From positions 106,738,001-106,802,000 of the forward strand of contig NC_060207.1 of NCBI RefSeq assembly GCF_021130785.1: a DNA stretch of 64,000 bases. The letters are read 5' to 3'. The DNA comes from Homalodisca vitripennis (lineage: Eukaryota; Arthropoda; Insecta; Hemiptera; Cicadellidae). The translations under genes and the position numbers were made by a program. The notes under the pieces were generated by a model. It saw nothing but the letters and a program-made list of their open reading frames with translations. It made no database searches and was not told the origin of the DNA. Every line of letters begins with the position of its first letter. The first letter of the stretch is position 1. Of the stretch, positions 37,165 through 51,400 are shown piece after piece.

Positions 37165-37575
37165 TATATATGTATATCTCGACGACGCGGAACACACCTT
37201 CCTCCGCTGTCCGCGTTGGGAAAGGCCCCGCCTGGAGGCCACAAGAAGTGTTTTTTTCGGTGGACACTGTCTGTGAAAAGATTATAGAGGATGAGGGGAA
37301 CTGGGATTGATTGTCACAGTTCGTCCGGGTCATCCTCCTGGAAAAGAAACCCGATCTGGAGCGCGAAGTGGCCCAGATCCCTTGACCGAGCGGTTGGATA
37401 AGGAGCGAGCCCCACGGGCTAAAGCCAAATTCAGGCCTAGCCTGACGTAATGTAAACCCGTTTTAGGGGAGTCCCACACTACAGGCTGGCCACCTGCGTG
37501 CGTAATTGCATGTTTCCTGCCTCTCCCTCAAAAACAATTGTATACATATCTGTATGTATATGTATGTATGTGTGT
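37165..37575 (+). pseudogene. R1-type LINE 3' end
   Basis: The GC-rich insert stands out from its AT-rich surroundings. Translation starts DDAEHTFLRCPRWERPRLEA, the C-terminal Cys-His box of R1/LOA-type LINEs (usual form 'DTAEHTFFxCPRW'). A 3' untranslated part ends in a TATGTATGTATGTGTG tail. It is strongly 5'-truncated. Confidence 0.65.
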
Positions 37576-38300
37576 AATTTAATTAAACACTTAAGTTGAA
37601 TTTTTTATTTGCAATAAATTAGATAATGCAAACAATATTGGATTTCTGGAGTAATGCCTTTTTAGTAAAAGTTACTGACACATGAATGATCATATTACTG
37701 TCTAATATCGATGTAGTTACATAAACATAATGTGTCTAAGGGATATGAAATTATTATAAAATCAAAATTTATGACAAGAGCAACCTTTCCCATCGTAGGA
37801 AAGGAATTACGAGGTACAAACCATATTACGAAGCGTACCAATTGTCTGGTCAAACAGTTGTATCCGCTCCCATGCAGCTGTTAGACAACAGGAAGTAATC
37901 ATCATTTTAATAGTTCCCACCAAACATGCTGATACCAAAATATTGGTACTCATACCAGTCATCAGGGGAGACTTGCGTGGTATGAATAGGCGTGGTCCAG
38001 GAAACAGAGGGAGCTGTTCCAAATACATAACCCTGTTGTAGAGATAGGGACAGTCAGCTAGAGTCCTCAGGAGTCATCACGAAGTCGCGATAGTTAACGA
38101 AAACGCGGGATTGTGTTCGTGTGCGGTGTAATACTTTTAGGCGTAAAAGTGTCCTGTGTCAGTGCCCAGTAAATATGTTAAGGAATTTGTACTGCACAGT
38201 TAAGGAATTTTGTATCTAATTATAAGAAAATAACATTTGGTAATATAAATTTTTCATATTCATATTAATACGTTTCATTTAAACTTTCAATGTACGTATA
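37576..38300. other. Unassigned stretch
   Basis: A 73-codon minus-strand frame (37807-38028) has even codon use but no recognised family. 38060-38150 is unusually CpG-rich (GAAGTCGCGATAG, AAAACGCGGG) and could be a promoter or 5' exon. There is no supporting signal. Confidence 0.3.
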
Positions 38301-38309
38301 TTTAAAAGG

Positions 38310-38650
38310 AATCAATGTTTTGGCGGTGATTTGAGTAACTGATAATACCGTTAAGCACAATATATTTATATAAAAAAGCCAACAAAATGGAGAAATTCAC
38401 CAAAACTTGCTACAATCACTGTAAGAAAAATATTAGGCCTCTTCCAACGCAAAAAAATGTTCTAAACGTTTTGGTGGGGAACTGAGTAGCTGCCAATATC
38501 GTTAAGAACAATATACTTATAGACAGAAGCCAGCTAAATGAAGAAATTTATATAGAACTTGCAAGAACCAACGTATGAAAAAAATATTAGGTCCCTCCAA
38601 AAATAATGAGATATTTCCTAAAGGTTTTTGTGGTGAACTTAGTAGCAAGT
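38310..38650. repeat. Diverged tandem repeat, ~150-bp unit
   Basis: Units start near 38310, 38465 and 38615. Each carries GTTTTGGxGGxGA(A/T)(C/T)TGAGTA, and the first two continue through ATATCGTTAAGxACAATAT to AAAATATTAGG(C/T)C. About 70% alike by eye. The third unit is partial and runs into the R34 repeat. Confidence 0.6.
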
Positions 38651-38654
38651 CTAA

Positions 38655-38900
38655 CGGGCATTTAATTTAGACGATAGGTCCTCTGATGGTCAACACCTCC
38701 TGTTTGGCGTTTGTGTATTAAGATATATATCTTTAAGAGCATATGTGTGCAGATTTTGATTGCGGGCAAGTGTTTGAATTTATCTCAAGAGTGATTTTTA
38801 ACTGCGAACACACGTCTAACATGCATTTAATTTAGACAATAGGTCTTCTACTTTCAAGTCCTTATATTTCTGATTTTGTTTTATTATACAACTAACAGGA
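38655..38900. repeat. Repeat R34, right copies
   Basis: The reverse complement of 38655-38765 matches 34440-34560 (CAAACGCCAAACAGG; CAGAGGACC). GTCTAACGGGCATTTAATTT (38652) is repeated as GTCTAACATGCATTTAATTT at 38815, so a second partial unit follows directly. Confidence 0.5.
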
Positions 38901-39396
38901 CACCTTTGTGCAAATTTTCAATACGAAAAACTTTGTTGATTTGGAGAATGAGCGCTTTTTAATAAATAGTTTTATACATTTTAACCTAGTTTTTGAATTA
39001 TTGAAAGCGCCTTCATTCTGAGAACTACAACACTTACGCATGAATACAAAAAGACGATAACTTCACAGTTTGTTCGTTAACATGACGCTAACTTGTCGAT
39101 TGACTATAACGACCATGGAGTTACGCTGTATTTTCACCTTTCAGTTCAGCGAGAGTCCTGATGATACTCTTTTTTATTGTTTACTAACATTCCTTGTTCA
39201 CTGATACAGACCGATTGCGAGAGAATTTGGGAGATAACGAATAACCTTTACTGTATTTGAACCTCAACTAAATTGAAGAATGGACCTAGAATTGCAGTAA
39301 CAGTTTAATGGCGTGAATCCTCAATGTTTAAACTTTATGAAGTAACATCATATTACGGGTTTTTACTATATGTTTTTTCTTCAAAATTTAGTTCAG

Positions 39397-39458
39397 GCCA
39401 GCTGAAATGACAAATGAAGCACTTCTTCCTAGCGCAACCTTGGTGAAAGTTTGTGGCG
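39397..39458 (+). CDS. ML-like gene, first visible exon
   Basis: The acceptor AAATTTAGTTCAG ends at 39396 and the donor GTAAGA starts at 39459. ATG at 39407 gives MTNEALLPSATLVKVCG plus one base. The frame is open back to the acceptor, so the ATG may be internal. Confidence 0.4.
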
Positions 39459-42400
39459 GTAAGACGCCTTGTTTAATTTTGTTTGCAAACTGTATTAAAT
39501 TGTTTTGTCAAATTTCCTTTTATAAGCATGAGTAATTGTACACTGGTAACAGTCAAGCACAGTATGACAGATAGGCAGAGGGTTGTATTAAACACCTCAT
39601 TGCAGTAAGCCTTATTACTACCAATAGAATTGGTAGGTAAAGTTTTCAAGTGATGCAGTATTTTAGGTTTACTAGCAGTAGTCACACATTTTTAATAATT
39701 ATGTAAACCATACTCAATGCTCTAAATGTAAACATGTGTACATACTTTTTTCAGATTAAGTTCTAGATAAAAACGAGAATCTAGCAATTTTTTAATTTTT
39801 TTACCCGCAGTTTTGTTCCTCAAAAACTTTCAATGAATTTAAGTGGACTTGTAGGTAGCCTATTTACATATTCAATAAATACAAAAGTTACTTGTAAATG
39901 TATTTATGTCTTAACTGCTGTCCAATAAGTAACTTCAAGTGTGTATGGCAATAAATTAAAAATATACATTTGGTTAACTTTACTGAGTTTTAAAACTTTA
40001 ATATATAAGTTTGTAGTGAAAGTTCATATCTAAATGTAAATATAGGCATAATCTCATGTATTTTTCCATGTTTAGGGGACAGACTATAAACAAATAGAAA
40101 TAATTGTAAGCAAGACCCAATAACAATTTACCATCCTGTCCAGATTTTGTATAAAAATTATATTAATGAATTACCAGCCACACAAGAGATAGGTAGTCTT
40201 AATCAAATAGTCACACATTACTATATCACTCACATATTTTTCACTTTTATGATATAAAGCAAAACCATTTTAATATCTGCAACTACACTTCAGGGTATGT
40301 AAATACTAAACTAACCAGCAATAAATAACACAAACAACAAACATTGGATAGGCTACCTGTGAAATAAAAAGTTGAATGTGAAGTTTTTTTTAACGATGGA
40401 AGAATTGTGAAGGAAATAAGGATTTTTCTATACATTTGCCATCGATGATTCAGTGATACAAAAAACCAGTAACACAACGTTTTGAGATCTGCAATCTGAT
40501 CTCTTCTTCAGGTAAATAACTAACCTGGCAAATAATAATTATGTGTTAGATTAGTTATTAACCTGAAGAAGAAATCAAATTGCAGTTCTTGAAATGTAGT
40601 GTTACTAATTTTTGTATCACTGAACAATGGCAAATGTCCGGAAAAAGCCATTGTTAAATTGTTTACTTTTCAAGGTTTAAATTGATGTTTCTGGATTTTA
40701 CACTCCCTCCCCCCCCAAAGAAGACAGTTGTATAAACACACGTTTCAGTTCTTGTAACATACAATAATGGCAACTTTCTGTAATCCTGTTATCCTCTTGA
40801 ATCATACATATTAAAAAATGAACTTTAACCACACGCATGATATATATTTTCCAACACTAGTTGTTCAAAGAAACATTATGCCTGACTAAGTTCATTTTCC
40901 AATTAATTATCAACTGTGTTTCATTAATAATAATAGCTGTTATCTTTTGTTATTTAAGGCAATATAATATATTGAAAAGGTATAGAAAACTCTGTCTGGT
41001 TGTTGCTGCCATCTTTTGAATCGGTTTGTCAAACTACTTGGAAACCATGTCTTTGTACATGAATGAAAGTGTTAAGGGTACCTGTTATTTATGAATTGTT
41101 TTATGATGATTGTTTGTTGATAATTTGTCATGGTAATAGTAAATTGTAAGAACTTCCATTTATACTTGAATCGAACTTGTATTGTAAGGATTTAAATTGA
41201 TTTTGGACTTTCCCATTCACTATTGAGTCCTTTATTTAATCTAGGCCTCTCTCTACTCTATCTTGTTTCAGGAATATGAGTGAGAACCCTGTTTGTATGA
41301 TTGTATTGTAGGTGTAATATAAGTTGTTCCATGCTAAGTATTAAATGTTAGTAGTGTCAGTTATAGGGTAAATAGTAGGAAATAATACATGATTGATTGA
41401 TTACATGTTAATCTTGTGGGACTCACTTTACTTATCAAATAACTTTGATCTTTAACCTAGAATATTGTTTAAAATCATATCTAGTCTTCATACAAACTAA
41501 TTTACATCCATAAACTAAGCAAGCACGTGATAACTAAATAAGATTTCAAATATTGTGTTGAATACAATTGTTTGAATAGTTTTACTAAAACGAGATTTTT
41601 GGTACATGACATATTAGTCTGTTAAAAACTATACTATATTAAAATATAAACAAGATAATAGAGTATAATTTGTATAAATCAAACAGTTAGTATTCAAATA
41701 TTTATACAGAACACATTGAACACTTAACATTACATAGAAATAAACAACCCAAGAACAATATTTTTTCACTTTTCCTATGTATTTCTGTCATTAATTGACC
41801 ATAAAATCAGTTAATGGAATATTTACAATTTCATGTGGTTTCAGCTCAAAGCTTTGGAGCTTAGCACTTTTACTTATTAGGATTGTTATTTACTAGCTTA
41901 CCATCAGGATTTCTAATTGAGATTCTAGTAGCTTTATAATAGAAGATTGTGGGTTTCTTTTAGTTTTATTATTCATAAGTCAGAATATACTGGAAAACCC
42001 TTTTAACACTATTATTTAGTTTATCTACATTTATTATTTAATTGTGTTGTTTGTTGCAAGATTGTACACAGCCATGTTTCAGAGCAGCAAAAAGACTTTA
42101 ATTTTAGTGGGAACTTATCTTTTTAAAACCCATACTTTCCCTGATCTATTTTGCCTTTTTAAATGGATGCAAGAGAGATAATATATGAAAGGCATAGTCC
42201 TTATTATCTATCACTTTGTTTAATATACAATTACCACAAACTCAAGTCAGTTTCTCAAAAACCATGTTAAAAATAAGTTTTGCCAAATATTGTATATTGT
42301 GTTTCTTTCAGAGTAGACTAATGAATTTTTGTTTATTCTTTTGTCTATATGAGAATAAATAAGGTATTAAACCACCATTCACTTTATTAAAAAATATCAA

Positions 42401-45400
42401 TAAAATTAATACAAAATAAGCATTGACAATGTTGTTATCTCCTGAGAGACATTTTGTTATCATTGTGCTCAATTAGTTCATTGGTGACAGAAAGACATTT
42501 AGGAGTAGACTTTATGATTTATAAAATAACACTGATATTAATGAAGATTCATGGATCATGGGATTTGGTTTGGGCATCGGGTATTTTCATTTAACACAAC
42601 TAGTAGTAGTGAATTATAACACATACTCCAATATTAATTTAATTTTGCAAGGCCTTTCAGAATCGAGGATTCCTTCATCAGGCAACTTTAAAAATCTGCA
42701 CAATTTTTTGTGAAGTTGCTTGAAGATGGAATCCTCGATTCTGAAAGGCCTTGCAAAACTAAACTAATATTGAAAAATGTGTTATAATTTACTAGTGCTA
42801 TTAAAATAATATCAATATTATCACTCTTGCAACTGTTAATGTTGTGTTATGTATAAATTACATTTATTTAATTTTTGTTTTAAATGTCTAATTTCTTTTC
42901 ATTCCACATAATGAAAAGAAGTCACAAAAAATTGTAATGTTTTATTAAAAGAACACATCAAATTTCATTGACCAATTCAAGATTTCTTAACACTCTTCAG
43001 TCACTTCTGAAATGGCTTCATCTAAGAATTATGTACAGTCTTGTAACACTGACTTTTAAATGTGTGGCACTGAGTCATGGGACGCAAGTAATCATGTGAG
43101 ATATGACTTAGCACATGTTAAGACAATTATCAAGGAGGCGGGTACTCTAATGAGGCTGTTTACTGTAATTCCACTTGGGGCAGCAGTCTGTCAGCTCACC
43201 TTGGGAATGCCTTACAATCCAGCCTTCCATGCCTCCCGAGGTATCTCTTAGATTGTGTATCTTTATTACTTTTATTTCCCACTATATAGTTTATATAATA
43301 ATAAAGAACAATAATATTAATTATAACAATGACGATGGTTGTTAATAATTATGAAACCCATATCAATTAAAATGCATTGTCACACAATTTTTAGTTTATT
43401 ACAAAATATATTAAAATGTTTTAAGACATAGTTATATATAGGTGGTCAAGGGAAATGATTATTTATACAATTAGGAACTTAAGTTTTATTTTATACATCT
43501 ATTTACAGGGGTTAAAACTATTAATATAACACACTATCATTGATATAAAGAATCCAGGTGATTAATAATAAAATTGTGACTCTTAAAATAAACACTTATT
43601 TCACCAAATACTTTGAAAATTGTTTAAGCTTCTTACTAGCTAATACCAATATTTTAATTTTTTTAGTTTACATATCACTAATTATTGTTGAAAAGATTAT
43701 TATTAAACATAAAAATATCAAAAGAGTGATTAATTTGTGCCATGTTTAGTGTATTTATTAAATTAAAATAAAACTAACTGAATCAACCATACCAGAAATG
43801 AAACGACAAAGTTGGACATCAACATGAAAAATATACAAATAATTGTTTTAATATATCACAAAAATAATTGCAATTTCATAACTTAATCAGTTTTTGTTAA
43901 TCTCTACAGAGGAGACATATGGTTTTAAATATAATTATGTTTAATTTTTTTTATACAGAACTTAGTGTGAGTTCATATGAATGTATTAATAACAACTTCT
44001 GTTTGATTTCTGGGTTTGGTACAAGGGGTTCTGAGTTCACTGTGAAAGTTCCAGCAGATCTTGGAAAAGCAGGTTTTGTCCACTTCTTGTAAGAATTTAA
44101 TTTCTACTCATGTCTGCTAGGATTAAAGTTCTAGGTATCAATTGTATGCCTAGATTTCCGACAAAAGAACATGAATCTTAAGTTGCTCGGTTTACAATTT
44201 TTTTGAGTCAAAATAATCCTAAAGTTTCAATTTAAAAATATACTTTATTAGTTAAAGAAGCAAACTTTTAAGTGATTGTTGGTATACTTTGAGGTTACAG
44301 CAACCATATGTGTCAGGTGTATTAGAATTGATAACTTTGACCAAGTAATGTTCTACTTATAGTGCAGTCATTGAAGCGAAAAATACGGTCTTACCTCCGA
44401 ATATTTTTACTGTGAACCGATTTGCATGAAATTTTGGAATTAGACTCATCTTACCCTTAACTTCAAAAGTGAAAATGATCTGAACTCCGCCTATTATTTT
44501 GAAGGGGTGTAAACAACCCCCTAATGGAAAAATTGACATTGAGCCATTTTATCGCTAGAAAACATGTCTAATAGTAAGTGGTGACATTGTAAAGTGTTTT
44601 CTAACACAATTACCTCATATTAAATTCATTTTCAACCCCTTGAAAATCTTACAACCCTTGCAAACAACCCCTAAATTAAAAAAAAAATCACAAAAAATAC
44701 TTTGGTATGACATAAAAAGATGTAAGTATAGAGTAAGTAATATTTTATATTCTCTATAATAATCATCAAATTGTTAACCCCCTTTCAACCCTTGAAAACT
44801 ACCCCTTGATAAAAAATTAAAAAAAATTTTATAAAATGAAAAGGATTTAAATATTATTCCACACTCTCGAAAATGATTATCATATTCTTAAGCTTTTCTA
44901 CCCTCAAAACTACCCATAAATTAAAACAGTAAATATATATGATTACATATTTAAAAATAATTTAATTTAGAGTAAAAAATTACCATTTATTGAATAAAAT
45001 ATTAACAAATTATATAAGATTCACTCAAATGTGTGAATATACATATAAGAACGTTGGTATGTATTCAACGTTCAAAATATTATGTATATATATATATATA
45101 TATATATAGTTTTGGGTCTCTATTATACTGCATACTTTCACATTGCTCCAAATAGTCACACTCCGAAATTTTCAGTTACTAAGTAGAAAAAATATGATAA
45201 GTTTTTGGACCATAACTCCTTCAATTTTCATGCTATCACAATTTATAAAAAAACCATTGTAAAGGTAATCAAGAGAGCTACAACATCCTTCATTGCAATA
45301 TATAGTAAAAAGCCTTTTTTCAAACGGTGATGGGTTAAAGGGCTTAAAAGAGGCTGTGATTGCGCTGCCACGCGCTCTTTAAACAATCATATCTCCGTCA

Positions 45401-48400
45401 ATTTTTTTTTTTACAGAAAAAACAAAAATACCAAATTGTTTGTCAGAAAGATACCTAAATTTTTTATTCGTACACTTTTATACGTATCTGTCGTCATTTT
45501 TGAGATATTATGAAAAAAGGTGGTTTTTAAAATTTTGAATTTTTTTTTTAATCGTGACTTTTTTGAAAAATATGTGTCCTGAAGCAGCCAAACTGATACA
45601 GTCTATCACAATCTTCATAATAAAGTTAATTCTAGGCGGAATACGATTAATTTTAATTTTGGTTGAAATGACACTTTTGAAACCCATTGATTTAAAAGAA
45701 AAAACATTAGATGCTCCTCTTATATGCAATACAGCTTACTTATTTTACGTGCAAAAGACTTTTAATAGTGCTCATTTTAAAGCTTATTTCAAGCACTACA
45801 AAACCCTTTTTTATTAGAATGCCTAAAATGCATCTGCTCGCCGCTAGATGGCATTGACCACATCGATTAAATTTCAAACAAAATAAAAAACGGATTTGAT
45901 CTTTAATATCTAGCTTAATATTGCACGTAGAACACTTTATAAAAATCCTAATTGTTTATTTTTCTACCTGCTACAATTTTGTTCTCTATAAAATTTTTGA
46001 TAAAACGTATATTTTTGGAGGTATTTGCAAGAAACCGATGAAAAACGTGAAAAAATTGCGAATTTTCAATTGCCAATATCTTGAAAATTATTGGATTTTT
46101 TGAAAAACTTTATAGATGATTTTTTTGCTTAAAATGAGGCCTTCTATTGAGATCCGAGGTTATTTTGAACAAAAAACAATTCACCCCCGAGAAGGGGTGG
46201 CAACCACCCCCAGGGTGATTGCGGAGTTCAAATCATTTTCACTTTTGAAGTTAAGGGTAAGGTGAACCTAATTCTAAAATTGTATGCAATTCGGTTCACA
46301 GTAAAAAAATTCGGAGCAATAATGCTTCAATGACTGCACTATTATGTTAAAAGTTATAATTATTTGGACACAGTAACTTGATGTTATTAACTTTTAACTG
46401 TTTAACTGTTTATAAAGGTTGTTGAATACCACTTGGTTAATTATGTACATTCCCCTTATTATTTATGATTTTTTTCTTGGTACATTATAAATAAATATAA
46501 ATAATGTTTACATCAGTAATATGTAGAATGTTTAATTCTTATGAATTTTATTGTAAAATTTTCTAACCCTCATTTGTTCATTATAATTTAACACTAAAAC
46601 ATGCTCTAAAAAACAATAAAAATTAAATGGATTTAAAATCATTTCTATCATGATTACTAAATCCTGTTTCATGTTAACACATTCACATCTAAGGCTATGT
46701 TTGAACCTGTAATATTTAGGACGAATATTGCGTGAAATGTTATAAATTAGAAATATCATCATTTGTAGAAAATTACAAATTAAAAGTATCAGCCTCAATT
46801 ATATCAAAGCCTTTAGCTCTTTTCATTAATAATTGTTTTTCAACTGGTATTTTTCCTGAAAAACTAAAATACTCACTAATTAAACCTATCCATAAGAAAA
46901 ATGACAAAACTGACATGTCAAACTACCGTCCTATAGCCCTTCTTCCAGTGATTTCCAAAATTTTTGAAAAAGTAATCACAGTCAGAATTCTTAAACATTT
47001 TACTAAATATAACATTTTGTGTAAAAATCAATTTGGTTTTAAACCCAACTCATCAACAGCCTTAGCAGTTTTTGAACTAATTGACACAATTTTATATTCA
47101 ATTGACAAAAAACATCATACTGCATCTCTTTTCTGCGACCTTTCAAAGGCTTTTGACTGTGTTGAACACAGTATATTGTTAAAGAAATTAGAATTTTATG
47201 GCTTAAGAGGCTCAGTTCACAGTTTATTATCTTCATATTTATTAAATAGTAAACAAAATGTTACAATTAAAAATAGCTCTTCTATCAAGTTTTCTTCCCA
47301 CTGGAAACTCAATAATCGTGGCGTTCCCCAGGGCTCGGTGCTGGGTCCACTACTATTTCTCATTTACGTGAACGATTTCCCACATAACCTAACTACTTCA
47401 TCTGTAGTTCTGTTTGCTGACGACACCACTCTTACTATAAAAACAAAATCTCTTGATGATTTAGAGAATAAAATTAATCAAGCAACTGACGAAGCAGGAC
47501 GGTGGTTCTCAGCAAATGGGTTACTGCTCAATAAAAATAAAAGCCAATAATTAATATTCTCAAAACTCCAATCGGCAAGCATGTATACTAACTTTAACCT
47601 AACTAATATTAAAGTAACATCGTCATGTAAATTTCTGGGTTTAGTTGTGGACAATTCGATATCCTGGAAAGAACATACAGTCTTTATAGAAAAGAAGTTG
47701 CATTCAGCCTGTTTCGCATTGAGAACTATCTCTCATGTGGCTAGTTTAGATACTGTGAAAGCAGTTTACTATGGTTATGTTTACTTGCATCTGAGGTATG
47801 GGGTGGTATTTTGGGGAAATTCGGTGTTATCAAAACAAATTTTCAAAACTCAGAAGTATCTATATCATTAGAATCATGTTCAAACTTAAAAAGAGACAAT
47901 CCTACAAACCACTTTTTAAAAACCATAACATTCTCACTTTACCATCTCTATATATTCTAGAAATCCTACTACTATTTAAAACTAATAACAACTCTTTTCA
48001 AAAAAATCAAGTATTGCACCATCATAACATCAGAAATCAACCCTTACAATACCCCATACACCGATTAAAACTATTCGAGCAGGGTCCTTATTATTCAGCT
48101 CTTAAAATATATAATAAATTACCTCCAAATCTAAAGAAGGAGAATTCCATAAATGCATTTAAAACTTCCCTAAAATGCTACCTCATTAACCGGGCATACT
48201 ATTCAGGTAATGAATACTTAAATGAATAAAAGTTGTTTACTAGTCACTAGTATTGAATTTTTAGACCAAGTTTACTAAGCTTTGCATATGTAACTGTTTC
48301 TTGATTAGTTTAGGTTAGTTTATTACTGTATTTTTAACATTGACAATTCATCAAATTTTGATTGAAATATGAAAATTTTAATTTTGTATATTTCAATAAA

Positions 48401-51400
48401 AAACAGATTCTACACTATTAGAACAAATGATTGAATTTCCAAAAAAGTTTACAAAACTACCAGCACTAATGTAACCAGACTTTTGATATATTTTCAACAT
48501 GTTTATTTTTATATATATTTTTTGCTATGACATACTATAATAGAACATAAATTTAGGATTACTTTAGTACATTTATTGTATTTCTATGCAAAGCAATATT
48601 TTATACTGATCTACCAAAAAATAACAATTGCATTTTTGTCAATTTCCTACTTTTTTGCATTCGTTAGTATATGTACATGTTATATATTTTCAGTGTTTCA
48701 TATTTTATTATTGGAGGATAAATTCTACTTCTTTTACTTATTTGGGGTTTTTCCCAAAATATTTTTTTACATGGCCAGAAAACAATATGTTTTAGTCCTA
48801 TAACAATTCCTCCATGGATATTGATTGATATATTTTTATTCAAAAATTAATGGGGGTTTAGAGTTTTTGGGATATCTGTTATTTTAGATAAATGAAATGT
48901 GTGAATAAAGATATGTAATCGATTTACATGTATTTCACTCAATTGTGTACCTGATGGGACAATGATAATACTTCATTACCCAGATTATACTATATTTTGT
49001 AATCTAGGTGTCAAAGCAATGTAAAGGGTTTGTTTCAAGCTTCTTCTTCACTGACTTCTTTTGGATCTCTTCAGACGAACATTACCTCAGATTCCAGGAG
49101 TTCAAGTCTGTGACAATCGTCAAATTTCAGATCTTGCACTAAGAGGAAGGTGAGCTGGAACTGGATCAAAATGCACGTTCAATCAACCCTTCCCACTATA
49201 GCTACATTATATATATGAAATTAGATTTTCAACTCGTTTAAAATTTACTGATATTTCGATAACAATTAATCATTAATACTTGAGAATAAAATTAGGTATT
49301 CATTAAGTCTGCATTTGTTTGTATTATCTTGGGGGTTCCCTTAATATCTGTACTTTTATTTTTAGGTCAGTATTCCAACAAGTAGCGTTTGCTACAGGAT
49401 TAACTAAATAATAAATAAAGGGCTTAGTGGATGTGTCAACACGATATGTTATCATATTCCGGCCATATGCTCTCTCACAAGAATACGCCTTATTGTGAAG
49501 TAATAGCCCTGAATAGGATTGTAACAACGTGTTACACAACTGCAATAAAATATATCTCAATCAGATTATTTTACACCAACTTACACAGGAAGGTTTATCT
49601 TGTCTCACAAAATTACTCAGTATTACCATGTAGTGATAAGTTTTAAAATTTTAACCAAGCCAAGTGGGTGCCCAATTTAACATTTTTAAATAGCCACTCT
49701 CATTTATTTAAGTATTGTAGAAGAAAACAAAATTCCAAGTATGTTGGCATAACCCAAAGTTTTTATATCTGTTTGTGATTTGTATGTTATGTCAACATTT
49801 CAATAGGTTATTTTGTAATGTCTAAGTCCTATTTATAAATGTTTTCAAAAAGATAAAAGATGGCTGATTATTATTTTATATTTCAAGCACAAATACAGGA
49901 TCTTTTCCATAAATAATTTTGTACCCTAAAATAAAATACAGTTGTATGTCTTTGTAGGGGTCAGCAGTTCTTAAATTAGGCCAGAAATGAGAGGTATGGT
50001 ATGCAGTTGGTATATACTGTACTTTTTGTAATTCTTGTTACAATTTTATATTTACTCTGTATCTAATTTTTAAGAACAAAACACAAAATACATACTGAAA
50101 TGGTTTTTGGTACCTATGGTATTTGTTTTAAACTAAGGAGTCCAGGATGTAGACCTAGATTATTTAACAATTTACACAAAATAAGAGGGTTTTGACTTCT
50201 AATTCTTATTGATATATTATTAAATACAACACAATTTTTTGTTGGCTTGTTTCATGTTACATGAAAGATCTAAGTTGCAATTAAAGTGAGCCTTAGATGA
50301 CACCATAATTGTTGACTTGAACAGATCTTGCTAGCCAATATCGGTATATTGCATTTTAATCAAACACAAACAGCTGATGTAATCATAATTTTAGAAAAAA
50401 ATGGAAAGTGAAAAGCCCCTGCTATCAGCGCATTAATAACAGTACAGATCATGAAATAGTTCTGATGGAACGCTCTGGGATAGTAGTGGAAATTGTGCGC
50501 TAAGGAAGATAGAATGGTAAAGGGTTGAATTAAAAACCTAGATAAGATAATACTAATGGACACCATGAAACAACTCCAAAATTAGTACAATTTGAGGTTA
50601 AGTTGTAGAGAGGACTTTATAGTCATAATTTCGCCTCTAATAAAGACATTTTTGATTTCATTTTATTTGAACAAAGTTAAAATTTTAAATTTAGTTGGAT
50701 GCTATATTGGTTGTAGTGAAAATAGAAATCTAATCTCCTCCAAGAAGAATATAAAATATATATCCAATATTTCACCCCTTTAAAGAGATTCAGTATGTTA
50801 ATCATAAATTTCATGTAACAGTGCACGAAGTACATATAAAGATTAAAATCCTTCTTGTGCATTGTCCAGAATTTTTGAAAACTTGAAGGTGTTACAGTTA
50901 TTTGTATACGTATGATTTTCTCATGAATTTTAAAGCAAGATGGAAATGGTACAGATCTAGACAGGCAATGTTTATTTTTTTTAAACATTGTAAGTGGTTT
51001 AACAACTTAAATTGACTGTTGTTTTATTTTTGCAATCTTGCAAACAAATTCTTGGTAAAAATGAGGGATTTTATTAGTGGTGTTACAGTATTAGCATATA
51101 GGGATTGCGGCTGCAGGGTCATGTAGTTGCCTCATGCACGCATTATGGACCCCCACACGAGCACGTAGGGTTTTAGTGACCACACCTGCCATTTTTAGTG
51201 ACATCTTTGGCTAAATACTATAAAAAGGTTGATAATTACTTGCCAATTGGTTGACGTGTCAACCTCAAAATTTCTTCAAAGAAGAGATCTTCAATGTTCT
51301 AAAGTGAAGGAACAATGTGTACATCATGCAAGAGACTATGTTGAGAAAAGTTATAGTTTTGTAATGTATTCTTAGAAATACATTTTTATAAAAAAGTCTG

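Noticed and set aside
37807..38028. 73-codon minus-strand frame with an even composition
   Set aside because: No recognised family, no splice or promoter context.
45508..45817. Overlapping frames on both strands
   Set aside because: Inside the non-autonomous element; AT-rich, no transposase motif.
49366..49411. Short terminal exon (SVFQQVAFATGLTK) joining ML-like exon 3 in phase
   Set aside because: Only 14 codons; the exon at 59545 gives a better ML-like ending with the expected late cysteine. Kept as a possible alternative end.
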